A DNA stretch of 64,000 nt from contig NZ_JODY01000001.1 in NCBI RefSeq assembly GCF_000718015.1, positions 310,001-374,000 of the forward strand. The letters run 5' to 3'. Shown one piece after another: positions 15,888 to 24,129 of this stretch (positions are counted from its first letter, which is position 1; each line of letters starts with the position of its first letter). The DNA is from Streptomyces catenulae. Lineage in GTDB: Bacteria; Actinomycetota; Actinomycetes; Streptomycetales; Streptomycetaceae. The notes beneath the pieces are model-generated. The model ran no database searches. It saw only the letters and a program-made list of their open reading frames with translations, and was not told where the DNA came from. Both the position numbers and the translations under genes were made by a program.

Positions 15888-16469
15888 TCACAGGTGCGCG
15901 GCGATGGACGGCATCAGGTCCTGGAAGGTGCGGCCGTTCGCCGGGGTGCCGAGGGCGGCCATCTGCCAGCCCTGGTCCGAGCGGTACACCTTGGCCATGA
16001 TCTGCGCGGTGTGCGCGCCGCCGCCGTCGAGGGTGTAGCGCGCCAGCTCCTGACCGGTGGTCTCGTCGACCAGACGGCAGAAGGCGTTCTGGACCTCCTG
16101 GAACGTCTGCCCGGTGAAGGAGTTGACGGTGAAGACGATCTGGTCGACGTTGCCGGGGACCTTGCCGAGGTCCACCAGGATCGACTCGTCGTCGCCGCCC
16201 TGACCGGCGCCGCCCACGCGGTTGTCGCCGGTGTGCCGGACCGAACCGTCGTCACTGATCAGATGCTGGAAGAAGACGACGTCGACGGGCTGCTGCCCGG
16301 CGAAGAGCACCGCGGAGGCGTCCAGGTCGATCTCCTTGGCGGTGAGCTTGGCCCAGAACCCCTTGCGGCCCGCGGCCTGCCAGCCCAGGCCCATCCGCAC
16401 GAGGGTGAGCGCCCCGCCGTCGGACTTGCTCAGGCTGATCTTCTGGCCCTTGCTCAGATTTACGGACAT
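15888..16469 (-). CDS. terD: TerD-family protein
   Basis: A standard 193-residue TerD-type protein, calcium-binding and linked to tellurite resistance, oxidative stress and development in actinobacteria. MSVNLSKGQKISLSKSDG opens the fold, GLGWQAAGRKGFWAKLTAKEIDLDASAVLF follows, and the acidic segment GGDDESILVDLGKVPGNVDQIVFTVNSFTGQTF carries the calcium ligands. ATG 16469 has AGAGGAAT upstream. A perfect TCTACA-N4-TGTAGA palindrome about 95 bases upstream matches the operators of the blaI gene 5.5 kb away, suggesting control by that repressor. Confidence 0.9.
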   Translation of the reverse strand: MSVNLSKGQKISLSKSDGGALTLVRMGLGWQAAGRKGFWAKLTAKEIDLDASAVLFAGQQPVDVVFFQHLISDDGSVRHTGDNRVGGAGQGGDDESILVDLGKVPGNVDQIVFTVNSFTGQTFQEVQNAFCRLVDETTGQELARYTLDGGGAHTAQIMAKVYRSDQGWQMAALGTPANGRTFQDLMPSIAAHL

Positions 16470-16561
16470 CAGATTCCTCTGTCGTGACGGTGAGCCGGGC
16501 GGTTGCCCACCGGACGACGGGCGTGCCGCGGGCGCGCCCGCCCGGCTGCGGAAACCCAAAA

Positions 16562-16577
16562 TCTACAACACTGTAGA
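16562..16577. promoter_or_regulatory. BlaI-type operator in front of terD
   Basis: Perfect palindrome TCTACA-ACAC-TGTAGA with the same CTAC-N6-GTAG core as the two blaI operators; it shares CACTGTAGA with operator 2. It lies in the 194-base gap upstream of terD and just downstream of the CIS operon's last gene. Confidence 0.65.
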
Positions 16578-16663
16578 GAGGGTGGGGGCGGAGTGCGCGG
16601 GCCCGGCCCCGGGTCGGCGCAAAGGGCCCGCCCGCTCCCGGACAGGCCCTTGCGCCACCGCCG

Positions 16664-18025
16664 TCAGCTCTGGCTCTGCGACGGTCCGAAGAACTCGACC
16701 GCGGCGATCGCCACCTGCTTGTCCGGCCCCGTCCCGTACGCCGAGTCCACGGTCAGCCGCACCTTCACCACATCGCCGTAGCGGAACGACTGGTGCTGGA
16801 AACCGCTGCCCTGGTCGAGGTTGATGACCCTGGTCTCGGTGTGCCCGTTGTCCATGGTGATCTGCGCCGTGATCCGGTGCGGCTGCGCCGACTTGTCGAG
16901 CGCCTCGGCGTGCGACGACTCACCCGGTGTGATGCCGATGTCCAGCAGCCGCACCGGGTCCGAGAACCGCGCCTCCAGCCAGTTCCCCGTCCCCGGCGAG
17001 ATGCCGGGCCCCCACCAGGTGTTGCTGAACGGGTCGAACGCCTGCTCAGGACCGTGCTTGGCGAACGACCGGGACGCGGTGGACGCCTCCGGGCTCACCA
17101 GCGCCCGCTTCGCGAAGTGGTCCTTGACCGCCTGGACACCCTCGTCGACGTGGAACAGCCCGAACACGACGAGGCCGAGCGCCGCGGCCGTCAGCAGCCA
17201 GCGCAGGATCCGGCCGAGCTGCCGGCGCAGCCGCGGCCGGTCCCCGGCCCACGGCTGCTCCCGGTTGCGGCGGTCGAACAGCCGCCGCCACCACGGCAGT
17301 CGGGCCGGGCCCTGCGGCGACGACGCCATCCGCATCGCACAGCGGCAGCAGAAGTGCCGGTCCGGGCGGTTGGGCGTACCGCACCACGGGCAGGCCACGC
17401 CGTCCACGGTCCGGTACTCGCCCGGCGCCCGGACCTGCGGCCGCGCCGCGACCGGCTGGCCCGGCAGCACGGGCGCCACGGACGGCCGCTCCGGCTCACC
17501 CTGCGGATCCTCGACCGGCACCAGCAGCGCCCGGGCCCGGGCCCGCTCGTCCTCGGCCGGATTGGAGGAACCGGCGGTCCCGGAGGAACCGGTCGAACCG
17601 GCGGTCCCGGACGCGACCGCCGGACCGGGGCCCTCCGCCGCACCGGTCCCGAACCCGGCGCCGGGCCCGACGGACCCGCCGGACCCGGCCGTACCGCCGG
17701 TGCCCGAGATCCCGGACGTCCCTGATGTTCCGGACGTCCCGGAGATCCGTTCCCCACCGGTGCCCGCGGTGTCGGACCCGCCGTCCGGTGCGGCCGGGCG
17801 GCCCGTGGCGGGCGGTACGTCGGCGGTGTCGTCGTCCGGGTCGGACGAGGGGCCGGACGGGCGGGGCGCGGAGGCGGCCGGGCGGGTGCCGCCGGGCGTC
17901 CAGCGCAGGACGGCGCCGCAGGTGTCGCAGAACGGCTGTCCCGCCTCGTGCGGCGTACCGCACTGCTCGCAGGCCGCAGGGCGCGCGTCCTTGCCGGAGG
18001 CTCCGGAGGACGGGCTGTTGCTCAT
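16664..18025 (-). CDS. CIS-associated membrane protein: zinc ribbons, disordered linker, TM helix, discoidin-type glycan-binding domain
   Basis: A 453-residue bitopic protein ending the CIS operon. An N-terminal zinc ribbon (Cys 19, 22, 33, 36) is followed by a 170-residue Gly/Thr/Ser-rich disordered region with GTSGTSGTSGISGTGGT repeats, a second zinc ribbon CPWCGTPNRPDRHFCCRC (about 210-230), one membrane helix (about 273-292) and an extracytoplasmic F5/8-C/NADase-type glycan-binding domain (ASTASRSFAKHGPEQAFDPFSNTWWGPG...). This architecture matches the Streptomyces CisA-type membrane partner thought to bring the injection particle to the membrane. It starts 5 bases after the tail-protein stop. 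Confidence 0.75.
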   Translation of the reverse strand: MSNSPSSGASGKDARPAACEQCGTPHEAGQPFCDTCGAVLRWTPGGTRPAASAPRPSGPSSDPDDDTADVPPATGRPAAPDGGSDTAGTGGERISGTSGTSGTSGISGTGGTAGSGGSVGPGAGFGTGAAEGPGPAVASGTAGSTGSSGTAGSSNPAEDERARARALLVPVEDPQGEPERPSVAPVLPGQPVAARPQVRAPGEYRTVDGVACPWCGTPNRPDRHFCCRCAMRMASSPQGPARLPWWRRLFDRRNREQPWAGDRPRLRRQLGRILRWLLTAAALGLVVFGLFHVDEGVQAVKDHFAKRALVSPEASTASRSFAKHGPEQAFDPFSNTWWGPGISPGTGNWLEARFSDPVRLLDIGITPGESSHAEALDKSAQPHRITAQITMDNGHTETRVINLDQGSGFQHQSFRYGDVVKVRLTVDSAYGTGPDKQVAIAAVEFFGPSQSQS

Positions 18026-18030
18026 GTCGG

Positions 18031-18594
18031 TCAGGTCCTTTCCGCCGTCAGCACCTCGACGGTGTACGGCATGTGGGCGGGGCGGGCGGCCGCCACGAGG
18101 GCGTCCAGCCGGTGGGTGTCCGCGGCGGTCGGCGCGGGCAGCCGGAGCGTGACGTGCAGCCGCGGGCGGGGCTCGCCCGGGGCCGGGCCGCGCGGCCGGG
18201 CGCTCCATGCCGCCGCGCCGCTCTCGGAGATCTCCGGGGCGACGCCGAACGCCAGCCGCACTGTCTCCGCCAGCCCGCGGCGGGTACCGCGCACCCGGTG
18301 CAGATGGGCCGCCGCGGCCACCGCGGCCCGCAGCCGCGCCTCCCCGGCGGCGTCACCGTCGTAGATCCCGTCGGTGTCCGCCCCCACCCACCAGCCCAGC
18401 CAGCGGGTGAAGTCGGCCGGTGCCAGCGACGGCCGGAAGTAGGAGTCCAGACAGTCCAGGACGTTGACGAGCGGCGCCAGCACCTCGTCCAGACCCGCGA
18501 CGAAGTCCTGCGCCAGCGCGTCGTCCGCGAAGACCGCGGGCAGCATCGGGCCCAGCGGCGCCGACGACACCAGCCCGTCCACCGAGCCCCTCAC
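18031..18594 (-). CDS. cis12: CIS baseplate protein, phage tail protein I family
   Basis: A 187-residue protein of the P2 gpI-like tail family. Family text: LPAVFADDALAQDFVAGLDEVLAPLVNVLDCLDSYFRPSLAPADFTRWLGWWVGADTDG and HRVRGTRRGLAETVRLAFG. In injection systems it connects the gpJ wedge to the outer baseplate. GTG 18594 overlaps the gpJ stop (GTGA), and it is followed by the membrane protein gene, so position and coupling support a structural role. Confidence 0.85.
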   Translation of the reverse strand: MRGSVDGLVSSAPLGPMLPAVFADDALAQDFVAGLDEVLAPLVNVLDCLDSYFRPSLAPADFTRWLGWWVGADTDGIYDGDAAGEARLRAAVAAAAHLHRVRGTRRGLAETVRLAFGVAPEISESGAAAWSARPRGPAPGEPRPRLHVTLRLPAPTAADTHRLDALVAAARPAHMPYTVEVLTAERT

Positions 18595-20549
18595 GACGCG
18601 TCCCCGATGACCCGGACCCGGTGGTCGAAGGAGAACACCAGCGACGACGGGTCGAGGTCGATCCGGTCCGACTGGTCGCCGCGGCGGCCGGTCAGCGGAT
18701 CGGCCGGGTGCAGCAGCACCTCGTCCACCAACTCCACGCCCGGCACCCGCTGGAGCACCGCGAAGACCTCACCGGCCTGCACCGGACGCCCGAACGGCCA
18801 GCCGTTGCCGTCCGCACCGCCGGTCAGCGGGTCGAGATGGCGGTAGAGCGCGTCGTGTGCCTCGCGCCGCACCCGGTCCACGTCCACCCCGCGGAACGCG
18901 TGCAGCGTCGAGACGACCGTGACGCCCTGGTAGAACGGCGGGCCCACCGCGAGCCGGGTGCCGATCAGCCGCCGGTCGTCCAGATACCGCGTCACCCGCT
19001 CCAACAGCGAGTCGGCGGGCACCAGTTGCTCGAACCGCAGTCGGCCGCCCGGGTCCGGCACCGCCTGCGGCACCACCAGCACCCGCACCGCGTACGCGCC
19101 GTGCTCCCCCTCGTCCCCGGCCAGACAGGTGATCCGGGCGGTCTCCGGCGCCGCCCGCCGGGCCAGCTCCTCGTAGTCCCGCAGCGTCACCGCGCGGTCC
19201 TGCGCCCGCAGCGTGATCGGCGCGCGGGCCCGCGCCTCCTCGACAGTCTCGCCGTCGACCCCGCCGCGCGCCGCCTCCCGGTTGACCACCTCGGCGACGT
19301 ACGGGACGGAGTCGCGCAGCGCGCGGACCGCGCCCCGGGCGACGTTGCCGGTGCGACCGCCGCCGGTGCGGTAGCGGCGGGCGCGGATCGCGGAGCCCTT
19401 CGGCGGCATCGCACCGTAGTGGCGCAGGGTGCCGTCCGGCTCGCGCACCGACGGGCCGAACGCCAGCTCGCCGGTGGTGGCGTCCAGCGTCACATGCCGG
19501 TCCTGGGGCCCGGACGCCGCGAAGTGCGGCACCACCTCCCAGTCCGTCCAGCCGTCGTACTCGGCGACCTGGAGGTGGAGCGGCGGGGTGTCGCCGACGA
19601 CGGGCGTACGGGCCAGCCGCAGCCGCTGGCCGGGCAGCCCACCGGCCTCGCCGAGCGTCTCGTCGTACACCGTCTCGGCGTGCACCGCGGGGGTGGTGCC
19701 GCCCACCGTGAACGCCTCCGCCGACCGCACGGTGGGCGAGGTGGTGTAGAAGGGCTGGCCGGACGCGGCTTCGGTGACGCGGCAGCGGATCCAGCCCGCC
19801 TCGTTCCGCCCGGACCGGGACAGCACATGGCCGCCGGGCACGTGCAGCACCACGTCGCCGGGGCGGTTGAGACCGCCGGTGGTGTCCTGGTCGACCTCGC
19901 ACGCCGCCCAGCCGTCGGCGGTCCACGCCTCCCACACCAGGGGCGGCTGCCGCGGGTCGACACCGACACCGTCGACCCGGCTGTCGAGCCGCAGCGCCAC
20001 CGCGCAGTGCGGCACCGCGGCGCTCAGCCCCAGCAACATGCAGTCGCCGGGCCGCGGCGCCTCGGCGAAGCAGAGCAGGTCCTGACCCTCCTGGAGGTCG
20101 GAGGTCCGGTCGGTGACCGGCTGCCCCTCGTTCTGCACCGCGAGATGCGCGAGCGAGGACGGCACCACCGTCAACTCCCGCTCGGTGGCGAAGACCACCG
20201 CGTCCTCGCTGTCCGCCCGCACCGTCGCCGCCTCGGTGCCCAGCGGCACCACCACCGGCTCGTCCTGCGCCGCGGAGAGCCAGAACGTCAGCTCGGTCCG
20301 CGCCGCCGACGGCGGGAAGAGTGTGATGCCGACGAGGTCGAGGAAGGCGAGGTGGTTCTTCTCCGGGACGCGGTTGAGCCGGTAGACGATCTGGTCGGCC
20401 ATGTGCGCGACGGTCTCCACCAGCGTCACGCCGGGGTCGGACACGTTGTGGTCGGTCCACTCCGGGGCGCGCTGCTGGATGTAGCGCTTGGCGTCGTCGA
20501 CGAACTGCTGGAAGCGCCGGTCGTCGAGGTTCGGGGAAGGCAGGGCCAT
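18591..20549 (-). CDS. cis11: CIS baseplate wedge protein, gpJ family
   Basis: A 652-residue putative baseplate assembly (gpJ/Afp11-like) protein. The N-terminal segment LPSPNLDDRRFQQFVDDAKRYIQQRAPEWTDHNVSDPGVTLVETVAHMADQIVYRLNRVPEKNHLAFLDLVGI is the standard opening of these wedge proteins, and the C-terminal GVELVDEVLLHPADPLTG...DLDPSSLVFSFDHRV is also typical. ATG 20549 shares a base with the gp25 stop. It forms the ring that holds spike and sheath before firing. Confidence 0.88.
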   Translation of the reverse strand: MALPSPNLDDRRFQQFVDDAKRYIQQRAPEWTDHNVSDPGVTLVETVAHMADQIVYRLNRVPEKNHLAFLDLVGITLFPPSAARTELTFWLSAAQDEPVVVPLGTEAATVRADSEDAVVFATERELTVVPSSLAHLAVQNEGQPVTDRTSDLQEGQDLLCFAEAPRPGDCMLLGLSAAVPHCAVALRLDSRVDGVGVDPRQPPLVWEAWTADGWAACEVDQDTTGGLNRPGDVVLHVPGGHVLSRSGRNEAGWIRCRVTEAASGQPFYTTSPTVRSAEAFTVGGTTPAVHAETVYDETLGEAGGLPGQRLRLARTPVVGDTPPLHLQVAEYDGWTDWEVVPHFAASGPQDRHVTLDATTGELAFGPSVREPDGTLRHYGAMPPKGSAIRARRYRTGGGRTGNVARGAVRALRDSVPYVAEVVNREAARGGVDGETVEEARARAPITLRAQDRAVTLRDYEELARRAAPETARITCLAGDEGEHGAYAVRVLVVPQAVPDPGGRLRFEQLVPADSLLERVTRYLDDRRLIGTRLAVGPPFYQGVTVVSTLHAFRGVDVDRVRREAHDALYRHLDPLTGGADGNGWPFGRPVQAGEVFAVLQRVPGVELVDEVLLHPADPLTGRRGDQSDRIDLDPSSLVFSFDHRVRVIGDAS

Positions 20550-20995
20550 CAGCGGTCGCTTTCGGTGGACGGGCCGGGGGAATCGGAGGCGGTCTCGGGG
20601 CCGTCGTGGGCGGGAATGACGTAGAAGGGGAAGACGAGGTTGCGGGGGTTGTTGGTGCCGCGGATCGTGTAGCGCACATCGATGAAGAGGACGCCCGGCT
20701 CGTCCCCGGCGGTCACCTCCACGTCGTGCACCTCGATCCGTGGCTCCCACCGGTCGAGGCTGGTGTGCACCTCGTGCTGGATACGTCCGGCGGTCGCCTC
20801 GTTGACCGGCGCGAAGACCATGTCGTGGATGGCGCAGCCGAACTCCGGCCGCATCGGCCGCTCACCGGGCGCCGTCGCCAGCACCAGATGAATGGCTTCC
20901 TCCACCTCCCGCTCCCCGCTGACCAGGGCGATCCCCCCGGTCGGACTGATGCGCAGCGGGAACGACCAACCGGATCCGACGAATTGCTCGGGCAT
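20549..20995 (-). CDS. cis9: CIS baseplate protein, GPW/gp25 family
   Basis: A 148-residue gp25-like lysozyme-fold baseplate protein. SFPLRISPTGGIALVSGEREVEEAIHLVLATAPGERPMRPEFGCAIHDMVFAPVNEATAGRIQHEVHTSLDRWEPRIEV is the full family signature, including the EPR motif. It initiates sheath polymerisation on the baseplate. The one-base TGATG overlaps on both ends show tight translational coupling to the spike and gpJ genes. Confidence 0.92.
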   Translation of the reverse strand: MPEQFVGSGWSFPLRISPTGGIALVSGEREVEEAIHLVLATAPGERPMRPEFGCAIHDMVFAPVNEATAGRIQHEVHTSLDRWEPRIEVHDVEVTAGDEPGVLFIDVRYTIRGTNNPRNLVFPFYVIPAHDGPETASDSPGPSTESDR

Positions 20996-22932
20996 CAGAT
21001 CACCGGGACCCCGTCGACGGTGACGTACCCGGCGAACGCGACCTCCGCGGCGACGACCGCCACGTTGCCGGTCGCCAGGATCTGCATGGCCGCCCCGGCG
21101 ATCAGGTTCACATCGGCGCCACCGGCCAGGTGCAGCATCGCCCCGGCGTCGATCGTGCCCGCCCCGCCCGCGTTCAGGTTGAACATGCCACCCGCCGAGA
21201 GGGCCAGGTCGAGACCGCCCTTGACGGACATCGCGCCGCCCGCGGTGAGGCTCATCGCGCCGCCCGCGTACAGGCTCATCGCCCCGCCCGCCTTCATGGA
21301 CAGCTGACCCTTGGCCTCGACGGACACCGAGGTGTTGCCCGTGATGCTCACGCTGCCGGAGCTGTCGACGGTGATCTTCGTCCTGGTGCGGTCGAGTTCG
21401 ACGGTGAGCCGGTCGTCCCCGGTCCGCAGCCGCACCCCGCGCTTGCGCAGCCCGCTCTTCTGGCTGAGCAGATCGACGCGGTTGTTCTCCCGGTCGGCGA
21501 CGGTGTGCCGGCTCGCCTTCCCGCTGAGCCGGTCGTGCAGCGGGACATCGCCGTTCTCCGGCTTGTCCTTGCCGTTGTAGAGCCCGCCGATGACGTACGG
21601 ATGGTCCAGCGCGCCGCGGTCGAATGCCACCAGGACCTCGTCCTTGACGTCCAGCGGCATGATCCCGCCGCCGTTGACGCCGCCGAGTTGCACGGTGCGC
21701 GTCCAGTCGCTGACGTACTTGTCGTCCAGCCACGGGAACCGCAGCTTGACCCGGCCCTGCTTCAGCGGGTCCTTCACGTCCGTGACGATCGCGTTGGCCA
21801 CCGACGGCAGCCGCGCGGCGCTCGTGCCGCCGCCGGAGGCCACGCCGTACAGCGACCGCCACTGGCGCCCGCTGACGGTCACCCACGTCTCGTAGTGCCG
21901 CCCGGAGGCGAAGACGTGCCGCACCCCCGTCGCGGTGTACTTGCCCTCGAAGGGCTCGCCGACGTCGGTGAGGGTCACCGGGGTGTCCGGCCGCAGCTTC
22001 GGCGCACCGCGCACGGTGACCTCCAACTCCGCGAAGGACGCCGTGACATCGTCGGCCAGTGCGTCCGCCGCCCGCTTGACCTGCGCCTGCTGGTCGTAGG
22101 GCGTATGGGTCTCGACGAGCGGGGAGGTCGGGAACGCCGCGGCTGCCTTGCCCGGTGTGGTGCCGATGGCGAAGCCGGGGTTGTCCTTCGCGTTCGTCCG
22201 CTCCCGCAGCGTCTTCTTGCTCTGCACGTCCCAGCCGCGCGCCTCCGTCCGCGGCACCTGGTCGGCGGCGGTGACGGCGGAGCGGCAGCGCAGGATGTCG
22301 ACGCCCGCCTGGAGGACGTACGGGCTCTTGTCGCCCGGGGTGTTCTCCGGCGGGGCGCCCGACGCCTTGTCGGGGGTGACGAACTGGAACTTCCCGCGCG
22401 GGTCGAGGAACATCACCTTCTCGTTCTCGTCCGCGAGGCGGGAGAGGAAGTCCCAGTCGGTGACGTTGTCCTGGGTGAGGAAGTCGTACATGCCCTTCGT
22501 GGACTCGATCCGCCCGACGGTGATGCCGCTGTCGGCGACCAGCTTGCGGGCGATGGCCGCCGCCGTCATCCGGGTGTAACCGGCGACCCGGCGCTGCCGC
22601 AGCATCCGGTGGCCGAGGTCGTAGCCGCGGACGAGGGTGAAGGTGCCGGTGCCGTCGTACTCCGTCTCCAGCGCGGTGACCTCGCCGCTGATCAGCGGGT
22701 CCTGGGCGCCCTTGCCGTCGGCGACCGGCGCCAGCGCGACCTTGGTGCCGATCTTGATCCCGGCGGCGCCGAGCAGCTTGCGGTGCGGGTCGCGGAAGGT
22801 GAGCTGGAAGGCGCCGGGCACCCCGGAGCCGAGGTCCACCCAGGCGTCCGACAGGTACGGCAGCAGCTTCTTCGGCAGCGGGGAGCCGCCGATCGTGACG
22901 TGGATGACGCTGGAATAGGCGAGCTTGGTCAT
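20995..22932 (-). CDS. cis8: CIS spike protein, VgrG/gpV family
   Basis: A 645-residue VgrG-like spike. Residues 1-370 form the gp27-like base (YSSVIHVTIGGSPLPKKLLPYLSDAWVDLGSGVPGAFQLTF...), followed by the OB fold around VTDVKDPLKQGRVKLRFPWLDDKYVSDWTRTVQLGGVNGGGIMPLDVKDEVLVAFDRGA. The last 100 residues are short repeats such as GGAMSLYA, GGAMSLTA and GGAMSVKG, which build a beta-prism needle. No fused effector domain is seen, and no separate PAAR tip gene follows. ATG 22932 overlaps the LysM gene stop by four bases. Confidence 0.9.
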   Translation of the reverse strand: MTKLAYSSVIHVTIGGSPLPKKLLPYLSDAWVDLGSGVPGAFQLTFRDPHRKLLGAAGIKIGTKVALAPVADGKGAQDPLISGEVTALETEYDGTGTFTLVRGYDLGHRMLRQRRVAGYTRMTAAAIARKLVADSGITVGRIESTKGMYDFLTQDNVTDWDFLSRLADENEKVMFLDPRGKFQFVTPDKASGAPPENTPGDKSPYVLQAGVDILRCRSAVTAADQVPRTEARGWDVQSKKTLRERTNAKDNPGFAIGTTPGKAAAAFPTSPLVETHTPYDQQAQVKRAADALADDVTASFAELEVTVRGAPKLRPDTPVTLTDVGEPFEGKYTATGVRHVFASGRHYETWVTVSGRQWRSLYGVASGGGTSAARLPSVANAIVTDVKDPLKQGRVKLRFPWLDDKYVSDWTRTVQLGGVNGGGIMPLDVKDEVLVAFDRGALDHPYVIGGLYNGKDKPENGDVPLHDRLSGKASRHTVADRENNRVDLLSQKSGLRKRGVRLRTGDDRLTVELDRTRTKITVDSSGSVSITGNTSVSVEAKGQLSMKAGGAMSLYAGGAMSLTAGGAMSVKGGLDLALSAGGMFNLNAGGAGTIDAGAMLHLAGGADVNLIAGAAMQILATGNVAVVAAEVAFAGYVTVDGVPVI

Positions 22933-23642
22933 GCGCCGGTCACCTCCTCGACCGCGGGCAGCATCAGTTCGGTGCCGGGCGACAGCCGCGACGGGTCGTC
23001 GATGCCGTTGGCCGTCGCGATGGCCCGCCAGAACCCGGCGTCGCCGTACTCCCGCCAGGCCAGCGACGGCAGCGAGTCCCCGGCCACCAGCCGGTGCACC
23101 CGCCGCGCGGTCAGCGCACCCGAGGTCGGGTTCTGCCCCTTGGTGTCGGTGGGGATCTCGCCCAGCCGCACCTGACAGGTGGCCCGGATCGGCAGCCCGG
23201 TGGTGCCGAACAGCGTGTACGAGACGTCGACGGAGGCCACGTACGCGGTGAAGTGCGCGGTGGAGAACCCGCCCCACTCGAACACCACCCACGGCGTCGA
23301 CGGCTGCTTCGCGGCGATGCTCGCGGCCGTCACCTCGCAGCAGTCGAGCAGCGCGTCGACCTTCTTCAGGACCTCGTTGCTGTCCGGCTTGTCCGAGCAG
23401 TCCAGGAAGATCTCCAAGGTCAGCTCCCGGGCGTACGCGCCGATGAACTCGGGGAGCGCGCCGTTGCGGACCGCGGGCGCCGGGGTCACCTTCCAGTCGG
23501 CGCGCTGGCTCAGCGCCAGCTGCGAGGGGTTGAAGTCGAAGCCGAACGTACGCTTCAGCGCGCCGGGCGTGGTGCTCTCGCCGACCGGCGGCTCATGGAT
23601 CGCGAGCGAGGCTCGGACCAGGCTCTTGCCCGCCCCCGCCAT
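22929..23642 (-). CDS. cis7: CIS baseplate hub protein with LysM domain
   Basis: A 237-residue Afp7-like protein. The N-terminal part (ALKRTFGFDFNPSQLALSQRADWKV, LTLEIFLDCSD) is the hub domain that joins tube and spike. The C-terminus carries a LysM-like module VHRLVAGDSLPSLAWREYGDAGFWRAIATANGIDDPSRLSPGTELMLPAVEE. ATG 23642 overlaps the upstream tube stop (TGATG) and has GGGAGG 6 bases before it; a GTG one codon earlier is also possible. Confidence 0.88.
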   Translation of the reverse strand: MAGAGKSLVRASLAIHEPPVGESTTPGALKRTFGFDFNPSQLALSQRADWKVTPAPAVRNGALPEFIGAYARELTLEIFLDCSDKPDSNEVLKKVDALLDCCEVTAASIAAKQPSTPWVVFEWGGFSTAHFTAYVASVDVSYTLFGTTGLPIRATCQVRLGEIPTDTKGQNPTSGALTARRVHRLVAGDSLPSLAWREYGDAGFWRAIATANGIDDPSRLSPGTELMLPAVEEVTGA

Positions 23643-24079
23643 CACGCGCCTCCCGCGTCGGTGAAGCCGTGGTGGGTGATCTCCAGGACCTCGGTCGCCA
23701 CCCCGGGGCTCTCCGGGTCGAGGGACGGCCCCTGCCAGCGGACCGGCAGGACGTCGATCAGCCCCCAGCGGGCGACCACCGAACCGTCCGCCCGCAACGC
23801 CGCGATCTGCGCGGTGGGACGGCGCACCCCGGTGGTCACCGACGAGATCCAGGCCGCGACCTTCGAGGTGTCCGGGGTCAGCGGGCGGGTCAGCCGGATG
23901 CTGGAGAAGGTGACGCGGGACGGCAGCTGCCAGACGAAGCCGTTGTTGCCGCCCTCCTGGTGGTGCTCGATCTCCACCTCGGAGGCGAGCCCTTCACAGC
24001 CGTTGAAGTACCCCAGACTCTCGCCGTCGATGGTCAGGGTGAAGAAGATGGTGGATCCCGGATCGAGATCGCTGGGCAT
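23642..24079 (-). CDS. CIS tube-type protein (second copy, tube initiator)
   Basis: A 145-residue gp19/Hcp-type tail tube protein: FFTLTIDGESLGYFNGCEGLASEVEIEHHQEGGNNGFVWQLPSRVTFSSIRLTRPLTPDTSKVAAWI. It differs from the main tube protein at 28759-29202 and stands directly upstream of the LysM hub gene, the position of the tube-initiator (Afp5-like) subunit that adapts tube symmetry to the baseplate. AGAAAGG precedes the ATG. Confidence 0.85.
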   Translation of the reverse strand: MPSDLDPGSTIFFTLTIDGESLGYFNGCEGLASEVEIEHHQEGGNNGFVWQLPSRVTFSSIRLTRPLTPDTSKVAAWISSVTTGVRRPTAQIAALRADGSVVARWGLIDVLPVRWQGPSLDPESPGVATEVLEITHHGFTDAGGA

Positions 24080-24129
24080 CGCGGCGGCCTTTCTGGTACG
24101 GACGTGAGGGCAAAGCGGGGTGGGCCGCG

